DNA of 64,000 nucleotides. It comes from Agapanthus africanus (taxonomy: Eukaryota > Streptophyta > Magnoliopsida > Asparagales > Amaryllidaceae). The notes beneath the pieces are model-generated. The model was not told the DNA's origin. It did no database searches and was given only the letters and a program-made list of their open reading frames with translations. The stretch lies in assembly GCA_030015575.1 (NCBI GenBank), contig CM057338.1:831598353-831662352 (forward strand), in the 5' to 3' direction. Below, one piece after another: positions 45,445 to 57,776 of this stretch; within the stretch, counting starts at the first letter, position 1, and each line of letters opens with the position of its first letter. A program made the translations under genes and the position numbers.

Positions 45445-46937
45445 ACTGGCTCTACTCAGATGCAAATCAGCTGAGCTCAGGTACTTGTTTACAAAGCAAT
45501 TGCACAAGCAAGTACCTTTTAATGTAATAATATAATAATAATCTCTTGGTTTATGTGCTTATCTGTGTTTTTCCGTTTTTTCTTTTTTCATTTTGCAGTT
45601 TATGGTTGCAGAGGAGAAGAATCCATGCGGCTATTTTATGCAGTTAATCTTGTGGTTTCTATGTTCTCTCTTTTGCTATGTTCGCTCTTTTGCATGTAGC
45701 GCTTTGAGTTATATACCCATGAGACATGATTATAACCAGATAAATTGAACTCCTATTTTCTTTTCCTTTTCCATTGTGTTTTCAACGCCTAATGTTATTT
45801 TCTTTTCGCTCTTTCTTTTTTACGCTCCAAAAACATGTATCGTGTTTTTCATTTATACTGTTATGTTAAGTTGTCTGTTATCATCAAGATGTTAAAACTG
45901 AGTGCAGATTGCATGGTATGTGTTATCAGATAATGCTGTAAGATTTTCCTGCGAAAATTGTGATAAACAAGAAGAAGATTCATCGCTATCCTACAGTGGC
46001 ACTTTGTGCTATGCATTGTCTTCAAAAAATTTCTTGTTGAATGCAGGCTCTACTGCAATTTCTTTTGCACTCTGCAATGAACTTTACTTGTTTATATTGT
46101 TTGACTATTCAAGTGTCGTAGAGTTTGCATTGTGTAGGTTCTCTATCTATTCAACAAATCATCGAGATATTGCGATCTCTTTATTGCTCGTGTCGTTGTG
46201 GCCTCTCTATTTTTCACATTTTCCAACAAAATCGATATAGCAGAATCCAACGCATCTTTATGATTAGTTTGACTTATGCTAGTTTTTAGCTCAACACCGA
46301 CTTGCATCAGCCTTTCTCCTTGTGCTCTTATAATATTTGAAGCTTGATGTACTGTAGTTGTCCGATGAATTGACCTCTCTCTCACCACTAAGAAAAGAAA
46401 GAAGTTGGATAATGAAATTAATTAGGCTAAAATGCATGAAGGACGGCAAAGTGTAGTTCTCTAAAAGAGAGGTGGTTTTCCGCTCGTGGGTCAAAAGCGG
46501 GCAATGTTACGAGAGAGAGAGAGAGAGAAGAGCAGCATGCGCTTTTCAGATCAGTTGAGCAATCCAGCCCAAGTCTGGAAGGACCCTTAAACAACCCAAA
46601 TGTGAGGAGACCCTTCTTTTCCAAAATCCCTCGAAACCCAACATTATTATTTCATCCCATCTCTTTTCTTCCCCAAACGAATGCGACGACTGTCGAAGGC
46701 GAGGATTTCGCCGCCTCTCTCTGGTACCATCTCTCCTCGATTTCCTTATCATCTATTCAATTTCAAATTGAATCCTACTTTGTTTGTGATTTCCTGAGAA
46801 CCCTAGCGTTTTTCTGAAAGGAAGTTAGGGTTTTGATTTAGGTTACATCCGATTGCAGCAATTTGAATTCTGTCGCTCTCTTGTTTGATTTTAGGTTAAA
46901 AAAAAATATCAGTTTTGGTACCCTCAACTTTGTAATC
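45445..46937 (+). other. RFC3 3' region and MFAP1 upstream region
   Basis: T-rich DNA expected to hold the RFC3 3' UTR and the MFAP1 promoter and 5' UTR. A minus-strand stretch 46,388-46,143, preceded by a TTTTCTTAG acceptor-like site, is open for 81 codons and helical in character (ALDSAISILLENVKN). I cannot assign it; it may be a gene fragment or chance. A (GA) run lies at 46,512-46,530. Plus-strand ORFs here show no family similarity. Confidence 0.4.
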
Positions 46938-49900
46938 ATGTCTGTGACCGCTGGCGTTAGCGAAGCCGCCATCGCGGTACGCGACAAGCTCCGAGGCAAA
47001 ATCGGGCAAACAAAGGTCAAAAGGTACTGGCCCGGAAAAGCCCCGGAATGGGCCGATGATGAAACCGACGACGTCGATATCAAATCCTCCAGAGCCGCAG
47101 CTCTCGAACAAGCTTTCCCGACTCATGAAGGCTCTAATATCGTTCAAGCCGATGACCGAAGACTCAGGCGCCTCTTGGAGAGCAAGTATGAGAACAAGGA
47201 AGAGATAAGAGCCGACCATCGGAGGATCCGACAAGCTGAGATCGTGACTACTATCGAAGAGGAGAGTAAGAGGCAAGAGAGGTTGGATTTTGAAGAGGAT
47301 GATGAGGACGCTATCGAGGCGAGGAGGAGGAGGATTAGGGAGAAACTGCTTCTTAGAGAGCAGGAAGAAGCGGCTCTTCAGCCTATCGAAGAGGAGGAGG
47401 AAGAGGAGGAGGAAGAAGAGGAGTCGTCTGAGTATGAGACTGACTCTGAAGAGGAGCAGATGGGTATCACGATGGTGAAGCCCGTGTTTATCCCGAAATC
47501 GCAGAGGGATACTATCGCGGAGAGGGAGAGGCTTGAAGAGGAGGAGAGGAGGCTTGAGGAGCTCGTGAAGAAGAGATTACAAGAGAGGAAGGTCGAGACG
47601 AAGAAAATCGTTGTCGAAGAGATTAGGAGAGATGAGGAGGTGCAGAAGAATTTAGAGGTGGAGGCAGATTTAGCGGATGTGGACACCGATGATGAGTTGA
47701 ACGAGGCAGAGGAGTATGAAGCCTGGAAAGCTAGAGAGATTGCTAGGATTAAGAGAGACAGAGAGGATAGAGAAGCGAGGCTGAAGGAAAAAGAAGAGAT
47801 CGAGAAAGTTAGAAATATGACCGAAGAGGAGAGAAGAGAATGGGAGAGGAAAAACCCGAGGCCGCTTCCTCCAAACAAGCAAAAATGGAGGTTTATGCAA
47901 AAATATTATCATAAAGGGGCCTTTTTCCAATCGGACACAGATGATAGAGCTGCGACGGCTGGCCCCGATCAGATATATCACCGTGATTTCTCTGCTCCGA
48001 CGGGAGAGGATAAGATGGATAAGAGCATTTTGCCGAAGGTTATGCAGGTTAAGCACTTTGGACGAAGTGGAAGGACCAAATGGACCCATCTTGTTAACGA
48101 GGATACTACTGATTGGAACACCCCGTAAGTTTTATTTTTCCTTGTTTTACACTATCATGCATTTTATTTTCCAAGTGGCATAATAAGAAAGAAAAACAAA
48201 CTACAAGAAGAGCAATCCAAAAGCCCCCAGATCAGGCCCTAAGCTCCTCACCCCTCTGTCGGTCCTCTGAGGAGCACCCCTACGGCTTTGCAACTACTCC
48301 ATTCTCCATTTCCCGCCTCATCCACTTTGCTAGTGCCATCACCCCTCTCTTCCAAAACATCCACTGTGTTTTTTACTTTCTTCCACTTGTTGAAATATTC
48401 GTTGTCCATTGAATTGAATTTGCGCTGCAATAGATTTTTTGTTATATTGATTTTATATTGCAATTGATTCCCACCGTGTTTGAATATTTCTCAATATACA
48501 TCTTCTATGTTGGTCAGTTGTGGAAGAGATGAGCTACGTTTTCTTGTTCACATTGCGCAATCCACAAGTCGAGTCTTGGATGCCCGTACTCCGTTGTCCC
48601 ACTCATGATGGGAGCTTGTCATTCAATAATGGTTTAAATGAACCATTGGGTTCTCTTAGTGATTGAAGCCTTCCCTGGCGTAATGGGTCGTTGAGTAATA
48701 TTCTTAAGTCATTCGTGGATTCTCCTTGCGTAGTCGTTTTTGAGACGATATTCCTCATTCTTTAATATTTTATCCTTAGAGCAACTCCTTCGATTTTGGT
48801 CCTGATATGTTCTGGGAATGTCGCAGCTCCATTCACCATTCTCATCAATGAAAATAGCAACCCTATCTACATTGAATCTTTCATTCGATATTGTTAAAGG
48901 AAATTGACACAAATCCTCCACTCATTTATCTTGTCAAATTTTCATTCTCACAGCTGTGACTATTCTCAATTCTCTAACTTGCATTTCAAGTGTAATTGTG
49001 TCAAATTCCCATTTAATTCTCATTCATATTGCTGTTGACATCATCTTGCACCATCCTGGTCTCCCCTTTCCTGGTAATTGATCTTGGCCAGTTGACGCCA
49101 AACATCATTTGGTTCGATCACAATCTTCACTGCTTGTTTTGGCAGAAGAATGTTCCTTGATGCCTCACAATTCCTTGCACTGATCCTCTACAGGCAATTG
49201 GAAAGCAAATAACATCCCCATTCAAAATCTCATTGCATGTTCTCCTCTCAACAAAAGTTTTCCTAATTATCTCATCAATCTCCATCATACCAATTATGGC
49301 AATGCAATTGCCCTAAAACTGTATGATGGTAACATGGACATTACTGATTTCGTAAGTCGATTTGTAATTGCCGTGATTTGGTGATTGAAGATCTTTCAAG
49401 TCTATATTTATCCAGATCCCTGAATACTACATTCCTGCCTGCTTCACTTCGCATCATAAAATCTGTTGAAGCTCCATGAATTCCCTACCTATCAGATGGT
49501 CCATAGCAGCATATGCTGCCGACTTCCTTTTAAGTTGTTCCTTTTAAGTTGTTTTTTGTCCTGCTGGTTGTTACTTTAATATAAACATCTAGTATTAATT
49601 TTGTTATGCTGTCGATATATAGCTGCACAACAACAACAACAACAACTACTGAGCCTTTTAGTTGCCTTATTAGATATTATCCTGTAAAAAGATCAGTACA
49701 TATTCATTCCCGTCGTTAAATATTTACGACAGTGGTATCTTATTAGGTATTACCACATCAGCAAAATCATATAGGCGGGTTGAGCCTCCATGTAGATATG
49801 AAATTCGGGCGATGTGTAAATTTAAATGAATATAGAACTTATGGAGGTGTTAGGATGTTGAATTATCAGCTATACTTGAATCAAAGGAATTTCTCCTGAT

Positions 49901-50040
49901 TTCTTCTCTTCTTTTGCTATTGTAGGTGGACTGCTAATGGTCCTCTACGAGCAAAGTATAACGCGAAAATGGCAGGAATGGACACGCCTATCGAGAAACC
50001 CAAAGGGAGCAAGAAATTGAAGGATTGGGAAGCGAGTTAG
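46938..50040 (+). CDS. MFAP1: MFAP1 homologue, spliceosome-associated protein, 433 aa
   Basis: Two exons, 46938-48124 and 49926-50040, joined across a 1.8-kb GT-AG intron as NTP|WTANGP. Total 1,302 bp. The start [20 protein letters not shown] is chosen because plant MFAP1 proteins begin just ahead of the [11 protein letters not shown] motif; the frame is open 75 bp further upstream but without a better ATG. The protein is highly charged, with an acidic run of about 13 Glu (encoded at about 47,390-47,425) and long single helices of alternating Arg and Glu. The C-terminal MFAP1 domain runs from about [16 protein letters not shown] to the end and includes [18 protein letters not shown] and the terminal [12 protein letters not shown]. 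In animals and plants MFAP1 associates with the spliceosomal B complex and tri-snRNP in the nucleus. No lesions. Confidence 0.95.
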
Positions 50041-52499
50041 TTTTCGTTTCCGCATTTATCGTCGGTTGAAATTGTTCCGATGCTGAAAACGCAATCCTGA
50101 TGTACCCCAAAAATCCCATCTAGATGGTCTCTCCATCGGTAATAGGATTATTATTAATTTTTTTATATTATTCTGTATTATGATGCTAATTCCTATCAGT
50201 ATCAGAATGTTTCACATGATGTGGTTTGTTCTGGCAATTGATGTTTATATTGTTTGTGTTGATCTTGGGTATGATTATTTGATTTAGTTGCTAGTAGGGC
50301 TAGCTTCTCTCCTTTTTAGTTGGATGATTTCTTTTTCGCATTTATTTTATATATTGAATCCTATTGTGCAACTGCTATGAACTGTCAAAAGTTGGAACAA
50401 TGGTTTATATTCAATTTCTAAGATCTGATGAAGAGAAAATGTTTATATGAGATTCCAAGCTCTGCTCATAATTGACCACTTCCGACTGTCGTGCAAGCTC
50501 AAAACTTGATTCAGACAGTCAGAGAGCCCTCTTTCCCCTGTAAAGTGCCCCACCCAAGAAGTTGCTTATGTAGTTTGTCTGAGTGCCAAACGGAAATTAT
50601 TTTTCCGGTTTAAGAGCTATTAGCCGCATTGAGGAAGATTACTTATAGATGTCTGTTTGAGCCACCGGCACCGCTTCCTTAATCTTCTTCTCCTATTTCC
50701 TACACCTATATTGGAACAACAACGGGAACATGACCCAGAGGTGTAACGGACGGCGAGAATCTCACGACGGTTTGCTCCATGCGACCGCTATATAAACCCT
50801 CTTTTCCAGATGACTCAGGTAACTCGAACTCATTCCAATACACCGCTCTCCTGCCATTATTCCTCGGTACTTAGTTAATCGTCGGAGGCTCGTACGGTGG
50901 TTACCCATCCCGGGACTTCCCTTGCAGGTAGCTCGGTGCCAACGACAATCCATTGAGATCCACACATTCAACCCTCACACTAAATCTCAACCATTCAGAG
51001 CCGCTTGCAGTAAGATCGATGGTGGACAACATCTGAGGAAGATTCGGAGCTTCATCAATCATCAAGCCATAGAGCTTGCAAAGCCGCTGCAGGCTTGATC
51101 ATCAAACACGGTTGCTATCGGCTCTAATTATTACAAACTTGTTAAGTTAAGAGCATCCAAATACGTGAGGCATTAATGATAAGTACCCATTTCCATTCTA
51201 TTTTCAAGTTTGGGCTATTAAACTCATCTCGAATTGAAGTTAGATACTTCTAACATGACCAGAGGCATAAACCAAAAAGATATTGAATTGTCGGTTTGTA
51301 CACGAAGAATGGCCAATGATTTTATAAAAGCAAACTAACCATAAGTTTCTATTAAAAATAAATAAATAAAAAAAAGAAAGTAGATAATCATAATTTGTCT
51401 ACTTCTCTGTCTTACATCAATGTTATCCATACTAAGAACTGATGATATCTAAAGCTTCAAAACTGAATGAATGAATTCTAGATGCAAAGCAAGCGGAAAC
51501 CAAGATTAAGAACTGATGATATCTAAATGCCTCAAAATTGAATGGATTTTTTATGCAAAACATACAGCAAGTGCAAAACAGTAACAGCCCAAAGTTTGAA
51601 ACTAAAAAGGAGAAGCAAAATTGATCGGCGATAACTTACAGGCGCCCTCAGAAATAAGTGAAAGTAGAGTTTGTTGACATATCAATTAATAATTAATTCA
51701 TTGCACAAAATTAGTACATCAAAATAATTGTTGCAAGAATATATATGAAAAATAACGAATCATTTGTGATATGATCGAGATTAAATAATACATTGATTCA
51801 TGGGAATGAAAATGGTAAACAAAACCCTGGCAAATTGAGTACTAGCACATCGATTCCATCAAAGTCGTAACCAAAATTGGCAAGTACTAATTTTTACCTG
51901 CAGCTGACGAAATCCCTAGCAAAAATATAATTTGAAAAGCGAAAGGAGATTATGAGCAGCCCCTTTGCGTTACCGTTTTTCTTCAAACGAAGCTATTATT
52001 AGTCCCACATTGGACCAGTTTGCAAAACATTAGGCTTTAGATAGGAAATCCTGTGACCAGCACTTGCCTACGGAGGCACCAAATCAGCTAACTGGAGGCA
52101 CGGAGCTGGTTCTTATCGCTTTGGGCAGCGTGTGACCTGCATGCTTAGCATGTAAGAATTCATGTCTTGCCCACGTTCAGGATTGAATTGCGATACACTT
52201 ACACTTGCAATTAGCTTTTTGTTTTGCCGCCCGCCGTTTTCAGAGCTTACCGTCATCGGCTCTTGCTTGGCATGGGAACGAGGCTCTCTTTCCTATATTT
52301 GATTTTTGCTTAATAAATCTTATGTACAGAAATTAAAGCCTAGCTTTGTAGCCCAAATGCCCAGCAGCAAAGCCCACAATGAGTTGAAGCAGCAGCAAAA
52401 CGATATTTTTGTTTGTGCCCAAGGGCAAAAGGCCCAAATTTTTATATATTTAAAATAAGATAATTACAAAAATGAAAATGAAATAGAAGAGAACAAAAT
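50041..52499. other. Intergenic region downstream of MFAP1
   Basis: No gene identified. A TATA-like CTATATAAACC lies at 50,788-50,798 ahead of a GC-richer stretch (to ~50,980) with a 69-codon minus ORF and an interrupted plus frame (NSNSFQYTALLPLFLGT); neither resembles a family I know. GTCCCACATTG at 52,002-52,012 resembles the plant snRNA upstream element and is discussed as a finding. The rest is AT-rich without repeats. Confidence 0.4.
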
Positions 52500-53190
52500 C
52501 AAGGCTATTAGCTCAAGATCACACTTATAAAAAGGAAGGAAGGTAGTGCACTTCAATTTCGAGCAATTGGTCCACTCTCAAGATCCGTCGCATCAGAAAA
52601 CTTAGCCACTCTAATTGAAGTATCGGAGATAACATTCCGAAAAACAATCTTTTCAGATCTCAATTGAGGCATAAAAATTCTATAAATTTATTCTTTCTAT
52701 GCCAAACTACATTTGCAACGCTAATGCGAATAAGTGCTCTAATTGATTTCTTACATGAGACCTTCATTTAAATAAAACCTATGATGTCATGCAGATTAGA
52801 TTATGGAATGTAAAATTTGCAGCACGTTAATGATGCTCAGACCACCCAACTAGAGAATTCATGCTCAAAAAAGAGATACTTATGATTTTCGGATTGAGTT
52901 TTGCATAGAATGCGTTGCCCACCTTCATTTATAACTCTTGCTTGAAGTAAATCAAGAGTCTTCAATTTTTCAAGAATGAATTACGATGGACAAAAAGAGT
53001 TTTCGAAATGGATTTATGAAACCAAACAAATTTAGCTCAAAAATATATTAAGGAAGGCTGCGGTCGAAGAGGCGTTTTTTCCGATTTTGTGGTGAATATT
53101 CCAACATGAGATGGTTTCCAAAACAAGATACGGACCTGATAAATCTATCAATATTAATTGGTCGAATCAGAAGTAGTCTTCCTTTGGAAT
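52500..53190 (-). mobile_element. LINE remnant (zinc-binding region behind reverse transcriptase)
   Basis: The minus strand from about 53,180 leftwards encodes, with several stops and shifts, a segment like the zf-RVT domain of plant LINE proteins. It reads EKLKTLDLLQARVINEGGQR, then ILCKTQSENHKYLFLSMNS, and further left NQLEHLFALALQM and SECYLRYFN. The pattern LKTxDxLxxR...CxLCxxxxExxxHLFxxC is typical of that domain, here with its cysteines partly lost. No poly(A) tail or target duplication was identified. Confidence 0.5.
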
Positions 53191-54279
53191 GAGGACCGAA
53201 AACTTGAGGTCAGAAGGAACATTAATATGACAGGCCAGCGCCACTAGATTTGTTCTCGAGATCACGAAGCTAACTCAGGACAAGTGTCGACGTGCGGTGC
53301 GAAGGTGGGCTCATGAGAGGATTATGCAGAATTGGTATATCCAAACTTTAAAATTATTTAAACTTTAGCTTTATCTCTAATGATTTTTTTACTCCATATA
53401 TATAAGATTAATTAACCCTAATAAATTAATCCATCAATTAATTGTTTTCTGCGGATAAAGCAGGGAAGCAAAAAGAGAGAGAAAGAGAGGTTTGAGAGAG
53501 AGTTTGTATTTGGATTTGATCGAGTGGGTAGATCACTCTTGTAATTCTTTCATTGAATAATGGAAACAATTTGCCGTCTGTTTGCAGAATTAGGTGCGAG
53601 TTTGCATTGAACTTGGTTAGTATCCGGTGTCCTCTTGTTGCTTGATGGTTTCTTTGTATTACTTGTTGCGTTTGTGTAGATGCTGTGATTGCTTTTTTTC
53701 ATTAGATCCGATCCATGCGTTCGATCGCACGTTGCGTACTTTGGTGCTGTTTACCCAACATCCTTTATCCCGAGCTTCCTCTTACTCTCTCTACCTCTCT
53801 CTTATTCGGGAAGGGAGAATGCTCGGTCTTGAGGATTTTTTTACTTTATCTTCTATTTTTTTTTGAATTTGAAAGGTTTGTTCGAGATTTTGAAAGATCG
53901 AAGGGTTAGATCTAACCTAGGAAACATGGATCTACAAGAGTGGTCATGGATCTAGCCATAGAGATGGTCTTGACTAAAAAAAGTCATGAATCCGACAATT
54001 AGGAAGAGGATATAAAGGTGCAGATCTCAGATCCAGCAATGAGGATGCCAAATTCAACGATTGAGGAAAGAGTTCATGGTATGGTGTCAGATTTGGCAGT
54101 GGGGATGTCGTATTCACGATGGAGAAAAGGATTTGGAGGTGTGGAGTGGATTCGGCGAATTAGGAATATGCGTGATGTTGTGAGGCTGGATCAGGTGCAT
54201 GAACGAGGATGGATGTCTCATGAAGGATGCAAAGTCCAACCCCATAAAGAGGAAAGTTGTCTGATGGAAAATGTGGAGA

Positions 54280-54670
54280 AGATGATCGCCCGATCGAAGA
54301 CGTGGAGTCCGATCCGGCCAAGGGGAGAGATGTCCGACACTGCGATGAAAATGGATGTTTGATCGAGAAAGCAGAATTCAATCCGGATAAGGGGAATGCA
54401 TGGAGTCTAATCTCGTGAAGGGGAAGGATGCGCAATCTAAAATGCAGAGTCTGATTCGACAAAAAGATAGGATGCTCGATCTATGAGACTCGGGATGCGA
54501 TCATGGACACTGAGTCCTTCGTGCGAAAGGAAAGGATGCCCGATCTTGGACGTGGAGTCCGATCCGGCGAAGAAAAAAGATGTTCAATCGTTGGACGCGG
54601 AATCCAATTTGGCGAAAGGAAAGGATGCTCCATCGTTGGATGCAGAGTCCATCCGGCGAATGAGAAGAAT
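54280..54670 (+). repeat. Degenerate ~45-50-bp tandem repeats
   Basis: About seven units share GGATG(C/T)xxxATC, GGA(C/T)G(C/T)(G/A)GAGTCC and (G)ATCCGGCGAA, ending in AGGGGAA or GAAAGGAAA. The ORFs across it (to 114 codons) reflect the repeat (LDAESNLAKGKDAPSLDAES) and are not treated as a gene. Confidence 0.6.
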
Positions 54671-55469
54671 GATTGACGGGTGATGGAATGGAGTTGGGAT
54701 TTGGAGCTTTTTTTGTTTTTTTTAAAAATTAATGTTCTAGTTTCATTAAAATTTTCTTTTAATGAAGCACAGAGGCATTTTTACCTTTTTTCTGTCAAAA
54801 AATGTTAAATAAAAAAATTCATCAATATCATATTGTTGGAAAATAAACATGTATTAACCATCTTACGAAATATTCTGTTTATATAAACAAAGTGACGCTT
54901 GTAGAGTATTTTTCGTCACCCTATCGAGATATGAATGTGCACGCTTGTCAGGCATGTATAGATTCCCCCAGTCTGGGATAGACAGAGATTTATTGATCGT
55001 GGAGATCCAAATCTCCAACAGCCGCGAACTAAGCTGCCGTTAATTACCTTTTATTTTTGGAGTGAGGGAACCCCGATTGACGGGTCAAACCGGTCATGTG
55101 AACTCAATGTGCAGTATGCGCGTGTTGTGTTTTTTGGAAGTGTTTTGGACGTATCGGGGGCCTCGCAGAGTTTACGGGGGTTCTGCTCCCCGGATAGCAG
55201 GATGGGGGTCAAGGGGGCTAGCAGCCCCCTTACGCGGTGCGGGGTAGCGTCCCGTTAGAAATTTTTTTCTAATGGAGAAGTGTTTTGAGTGAAACGTGTA
55301 GGAAAAAGAGGGGTGAGGAGCGTCCTAAGGACACGTGCGCATCGCGTGAGTGCTGGGCTCCGACGGGTCACGTGCGTGGTGCGTAGGCACCAGCGGGTCA
55401 CGCATGTGGACGCTAGCGGGTCATACGCCCGTTGCGCGGCCGCTGAGCGCCGGCAGAAAAGGTGGGCTT

Positions 55470-55690
55470 AGCCGTTAGACTGGGAGTTAAACTCCAGAGA
55501 GACTTTGGAGTTAAACTCCTAGAAAAAGATAGATTTTTATTTGACGTTAAACTCCTAGAAAAAGATAGATTTTTATTTAACGTTAAACTTCTAAAAAATC
55601 TGGATTTGGGATTAAGCTCTTTTGAGATTTTGGATCTTAGACTTGGAGTTGAGCCCCGCAAAAATTGATTTGGAGTTGAACTCCCAAAGG
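55470..55690 (+). repeat. GTTAAACTCCTAGAAAAAGA tandem repeats
   Basis: A ~44-bp unit containing GTTAAACTCCTAGAAAAAGA and TAGATTTTTATTT occurs about twice in full, flanked by diverged partial copies (GAGTTAAACTCC, GAGTTGAACTCCC). The core GAGTT-AA-ACTC is itself a short palindrome. It lies immediately left of the copia LTR. Confidence 0.6.
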
Positions 55691-55713
55691 GTTTAGATCA
55701 TAGATGGTGAAAA

Positions 55714-57763
55714 TATTATTGATATATGCCCTAGAGGCCATTATTGTATCATACTGGATTGTATATTATATTTTGGAAGATTGGGATATTCAAAGTTATA
55801 ATAACAGTCTTGCTCAAAATGGTAGTATACTACTTGGTTTGATTCTACGTCAATATGTGCATGTGTTTCTTTTAGCATATCGCTTATACATATTGGTAGA
55901 GCCCTTAGGATCTTTGCTTGACTACCAGCGTTGTGATGGCAGTCACACTAGTGGGGGCTGGGTAGTCTATAAGCACATCCTTATACATGTCCCTAGTCGT
56001 AGGATTATCGAGACGGGGCATCGATACTCCAGAGTAGACTAGTGTATACGCTTCTCATCCCAGCAGGGGAGATGGTCTGTCCCACAGCCATTGGTACGTC
56101 ATACCAGATAGTATACATGTGTTCATTGGGTTATGAGTTACACTGGACGGACTCATTGGGAACTGCTGGTTGGTATTATACCTATCGTCGGTAGCAGTTC
56201 CCGGGTGGCATAAGTACAGGTTAGTCCGTTGACTTGATATCACTATTCGTCTCAAGTGTGTTTCCACTGCACTTAGATTACTACCCTACTACGGCTCAAA
56301 AGAGTCGTGTAAACAGGTAGTAGTTGGGTGCAGTCCCGAAGCACTTAGAGGCAATAGCGGCTAGATAGGATTTGTCTCTCCCGGTATTGGGGGTTGATAT
56401 CGCGTTGTGTTCGGAAAGCCATTACACAAAGTCCCTGGCCAGGGCAAGCGAGATTTACTATTAGGTACTCCAGTAGTTTCTCAGGATGTATTGGGCTCTA
56501 CTCCGGCACGACTTGTTGCGCTGTTAGGGGTCTGACGTTTACCATCCCCTTAGGCCCGATATGCGAGTATCTTAGACGAACAGACCGGACTGTACAGAGA
56601 TTGTCACAGATAGGCTCGGTAGGAGTTCGGATGAGTTTGCTCATCGGCTTTCTTATCGACAGATATCTGGGTAGCCGTTACGTGCAGCTAGTACCGCTGA
56701 CGGACTTATGGTTAAACCCACTGCCAGCATACTTTCGAGTCTTTAGAGTCCCACACAGAGGGTTTCCCTGCTTCGGGCAAAACGATGTAGAGGCCGTATG
56801 GTTTTACGACAGGGTTCCGATCACATACGTATATTGGCTACACGGATGTTGTTCGGACGGATAATACTAGTGGGCTTTAGTTTAAGCCGGATCCTAGTAT
56901 TATATTATTGGATTATTATTATCTCATTGCATTCGTATTTTTCGGAATACGAATACGGCTATGTATATACGGCGAGGACATTCTTGTAATTTCACAAGAG
57001 ATTCTTTTAGAAGGGGACACCTCATTATTTGGTTTATCTATTTTGAAAAATATATTAATGAGGTGGAAATTGGAGACATCTATGGTATGGGGTGAAGCAT
57101 GGCTCTTTGTATTTGTTTATTAGTTTGGACTCACTATTCAAGTATGGTTGATATTTTCTATTGGAAAATATTGCATACTTGAATGAGTGAAGTGTGTGAG
57201 CCATTCTTCACTTGCCATAACCTTTGCTCATTTGTTCATTCTCTTTCTCACTCCATACTTTCCTCTCCCTCTTCCTCAAGACCCTAACCCTCACATGAGT
57301 TGTGAACCGTAGGGTCTCATGTAATAAACTCCTTCTTCCTCAAGGCCCTAACTCTCACATGAGTTGTGAACCCTAGGGTCTCATGAGATAAAATACTCCA
57401 TTAGATACTCTACATCTTCTAGGCTACATAGCTTAGCGAACTAGGTACCCTAGTTACCTCGGTTTAGAGGTTGGAGCTTGAGATATAAACTCTCGGGTGG
57501 ATCATCTTCGACACGAGGAGGCCGACGATCAAGCGCGATCCGGATCTTCGAGGAGCTCAAGGAGAGGAGGAGAAGAAGACCCGAAGGACAAGGTTCTAGG
57601 AGGTGTAAAACTCTTACCGAGTAGTTAAACCTCCAAGTAAATTTAGCTAGTTAAGGTTTCTGTTAAGATCCTGGAGTTTAGTCGGTGTTGCGAAGTAAGA
57701 AAAATCGTTTTTAGTAAATTCCGCCTCCTCGGGAACCCGCGGGGTGCACGACATCGACTTACA
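55714..57763 (+). repeat. 5' LTR of a Ty1/copia element (about 2.05 kb)
   Basis: The right boundary is firm: GACTTACA (57,763) is followed by the tRNA primer site. The left end near 55,714 is set by alignment with the LTR start at 15,659 (shared ATGCCCTAGAGGCCATTATT region), but its expected TG is mutated. The right half matches the inverted LTR at 62,151-63,277, for example GGCCGTATGGTTTTACG and AAGCCGGATCCTAGTATTAT. ORFs within are not genes. Confidence 0.82.
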
Positions 57764-57764
57764 G

Positions 57765-57776
57765 TGGTATCAGAGC
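57765..57776 (+). other. Copia primer-binding site (initiator Met tRNA)
   Basis: TGGTATCAGAGC, complementary to the 3' end of initiator methionine tRNA, one base after the LTR end. It establishes + orientation and first-strand priming. Confidence 0.92.

Larger units (their letters stand above)
53200..55713 (+). other. Unassigned block, possibly decayed retroelement leader
   Basis: Near 53,395 a TATA-like CCATATATATAAG precedes a GA-rich leader and a CATTGAATAATGG motif, the layout of an LTR promoter and polyadenylation region, but no partner LTR is present. At 53,630-53,910 T-rich ORFs have no recognisable content. From 55,130 to 55,460 the DNA is unusually G+C-rich, including GGGGGCTAGCAGCCCCCTT, a perfect short hairpin. 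ORFs are short and unsupported. Confidence 0.35.

Noticed and set aside
45902-46240. 112-residue plus ORF after RFC3
   Set aside because: Leucine/phenylalanine/serine-rich content typical of T-rich 3' UTR or intergenic DNA; no splice or homology support.
47378-47878. Minus-strand 166-residue serine-rich ORF
   Set aside because: It is the antisense shadow of the Glu/Arg-rich MFAP1 coding exon.
50762-50971. 69-residue minus-strand ORF in a GC-richer patch
   Set aside because: No recognisable family. An alternative plus frame looks equally protein-like, so coding could not be supported on either strand.
56394-57123. Plus-strand ORFs within the copia LTR
   Set aside because: They lie wholly within the LTR; the inverted copy at 62-63 kb does not preserve the frame.
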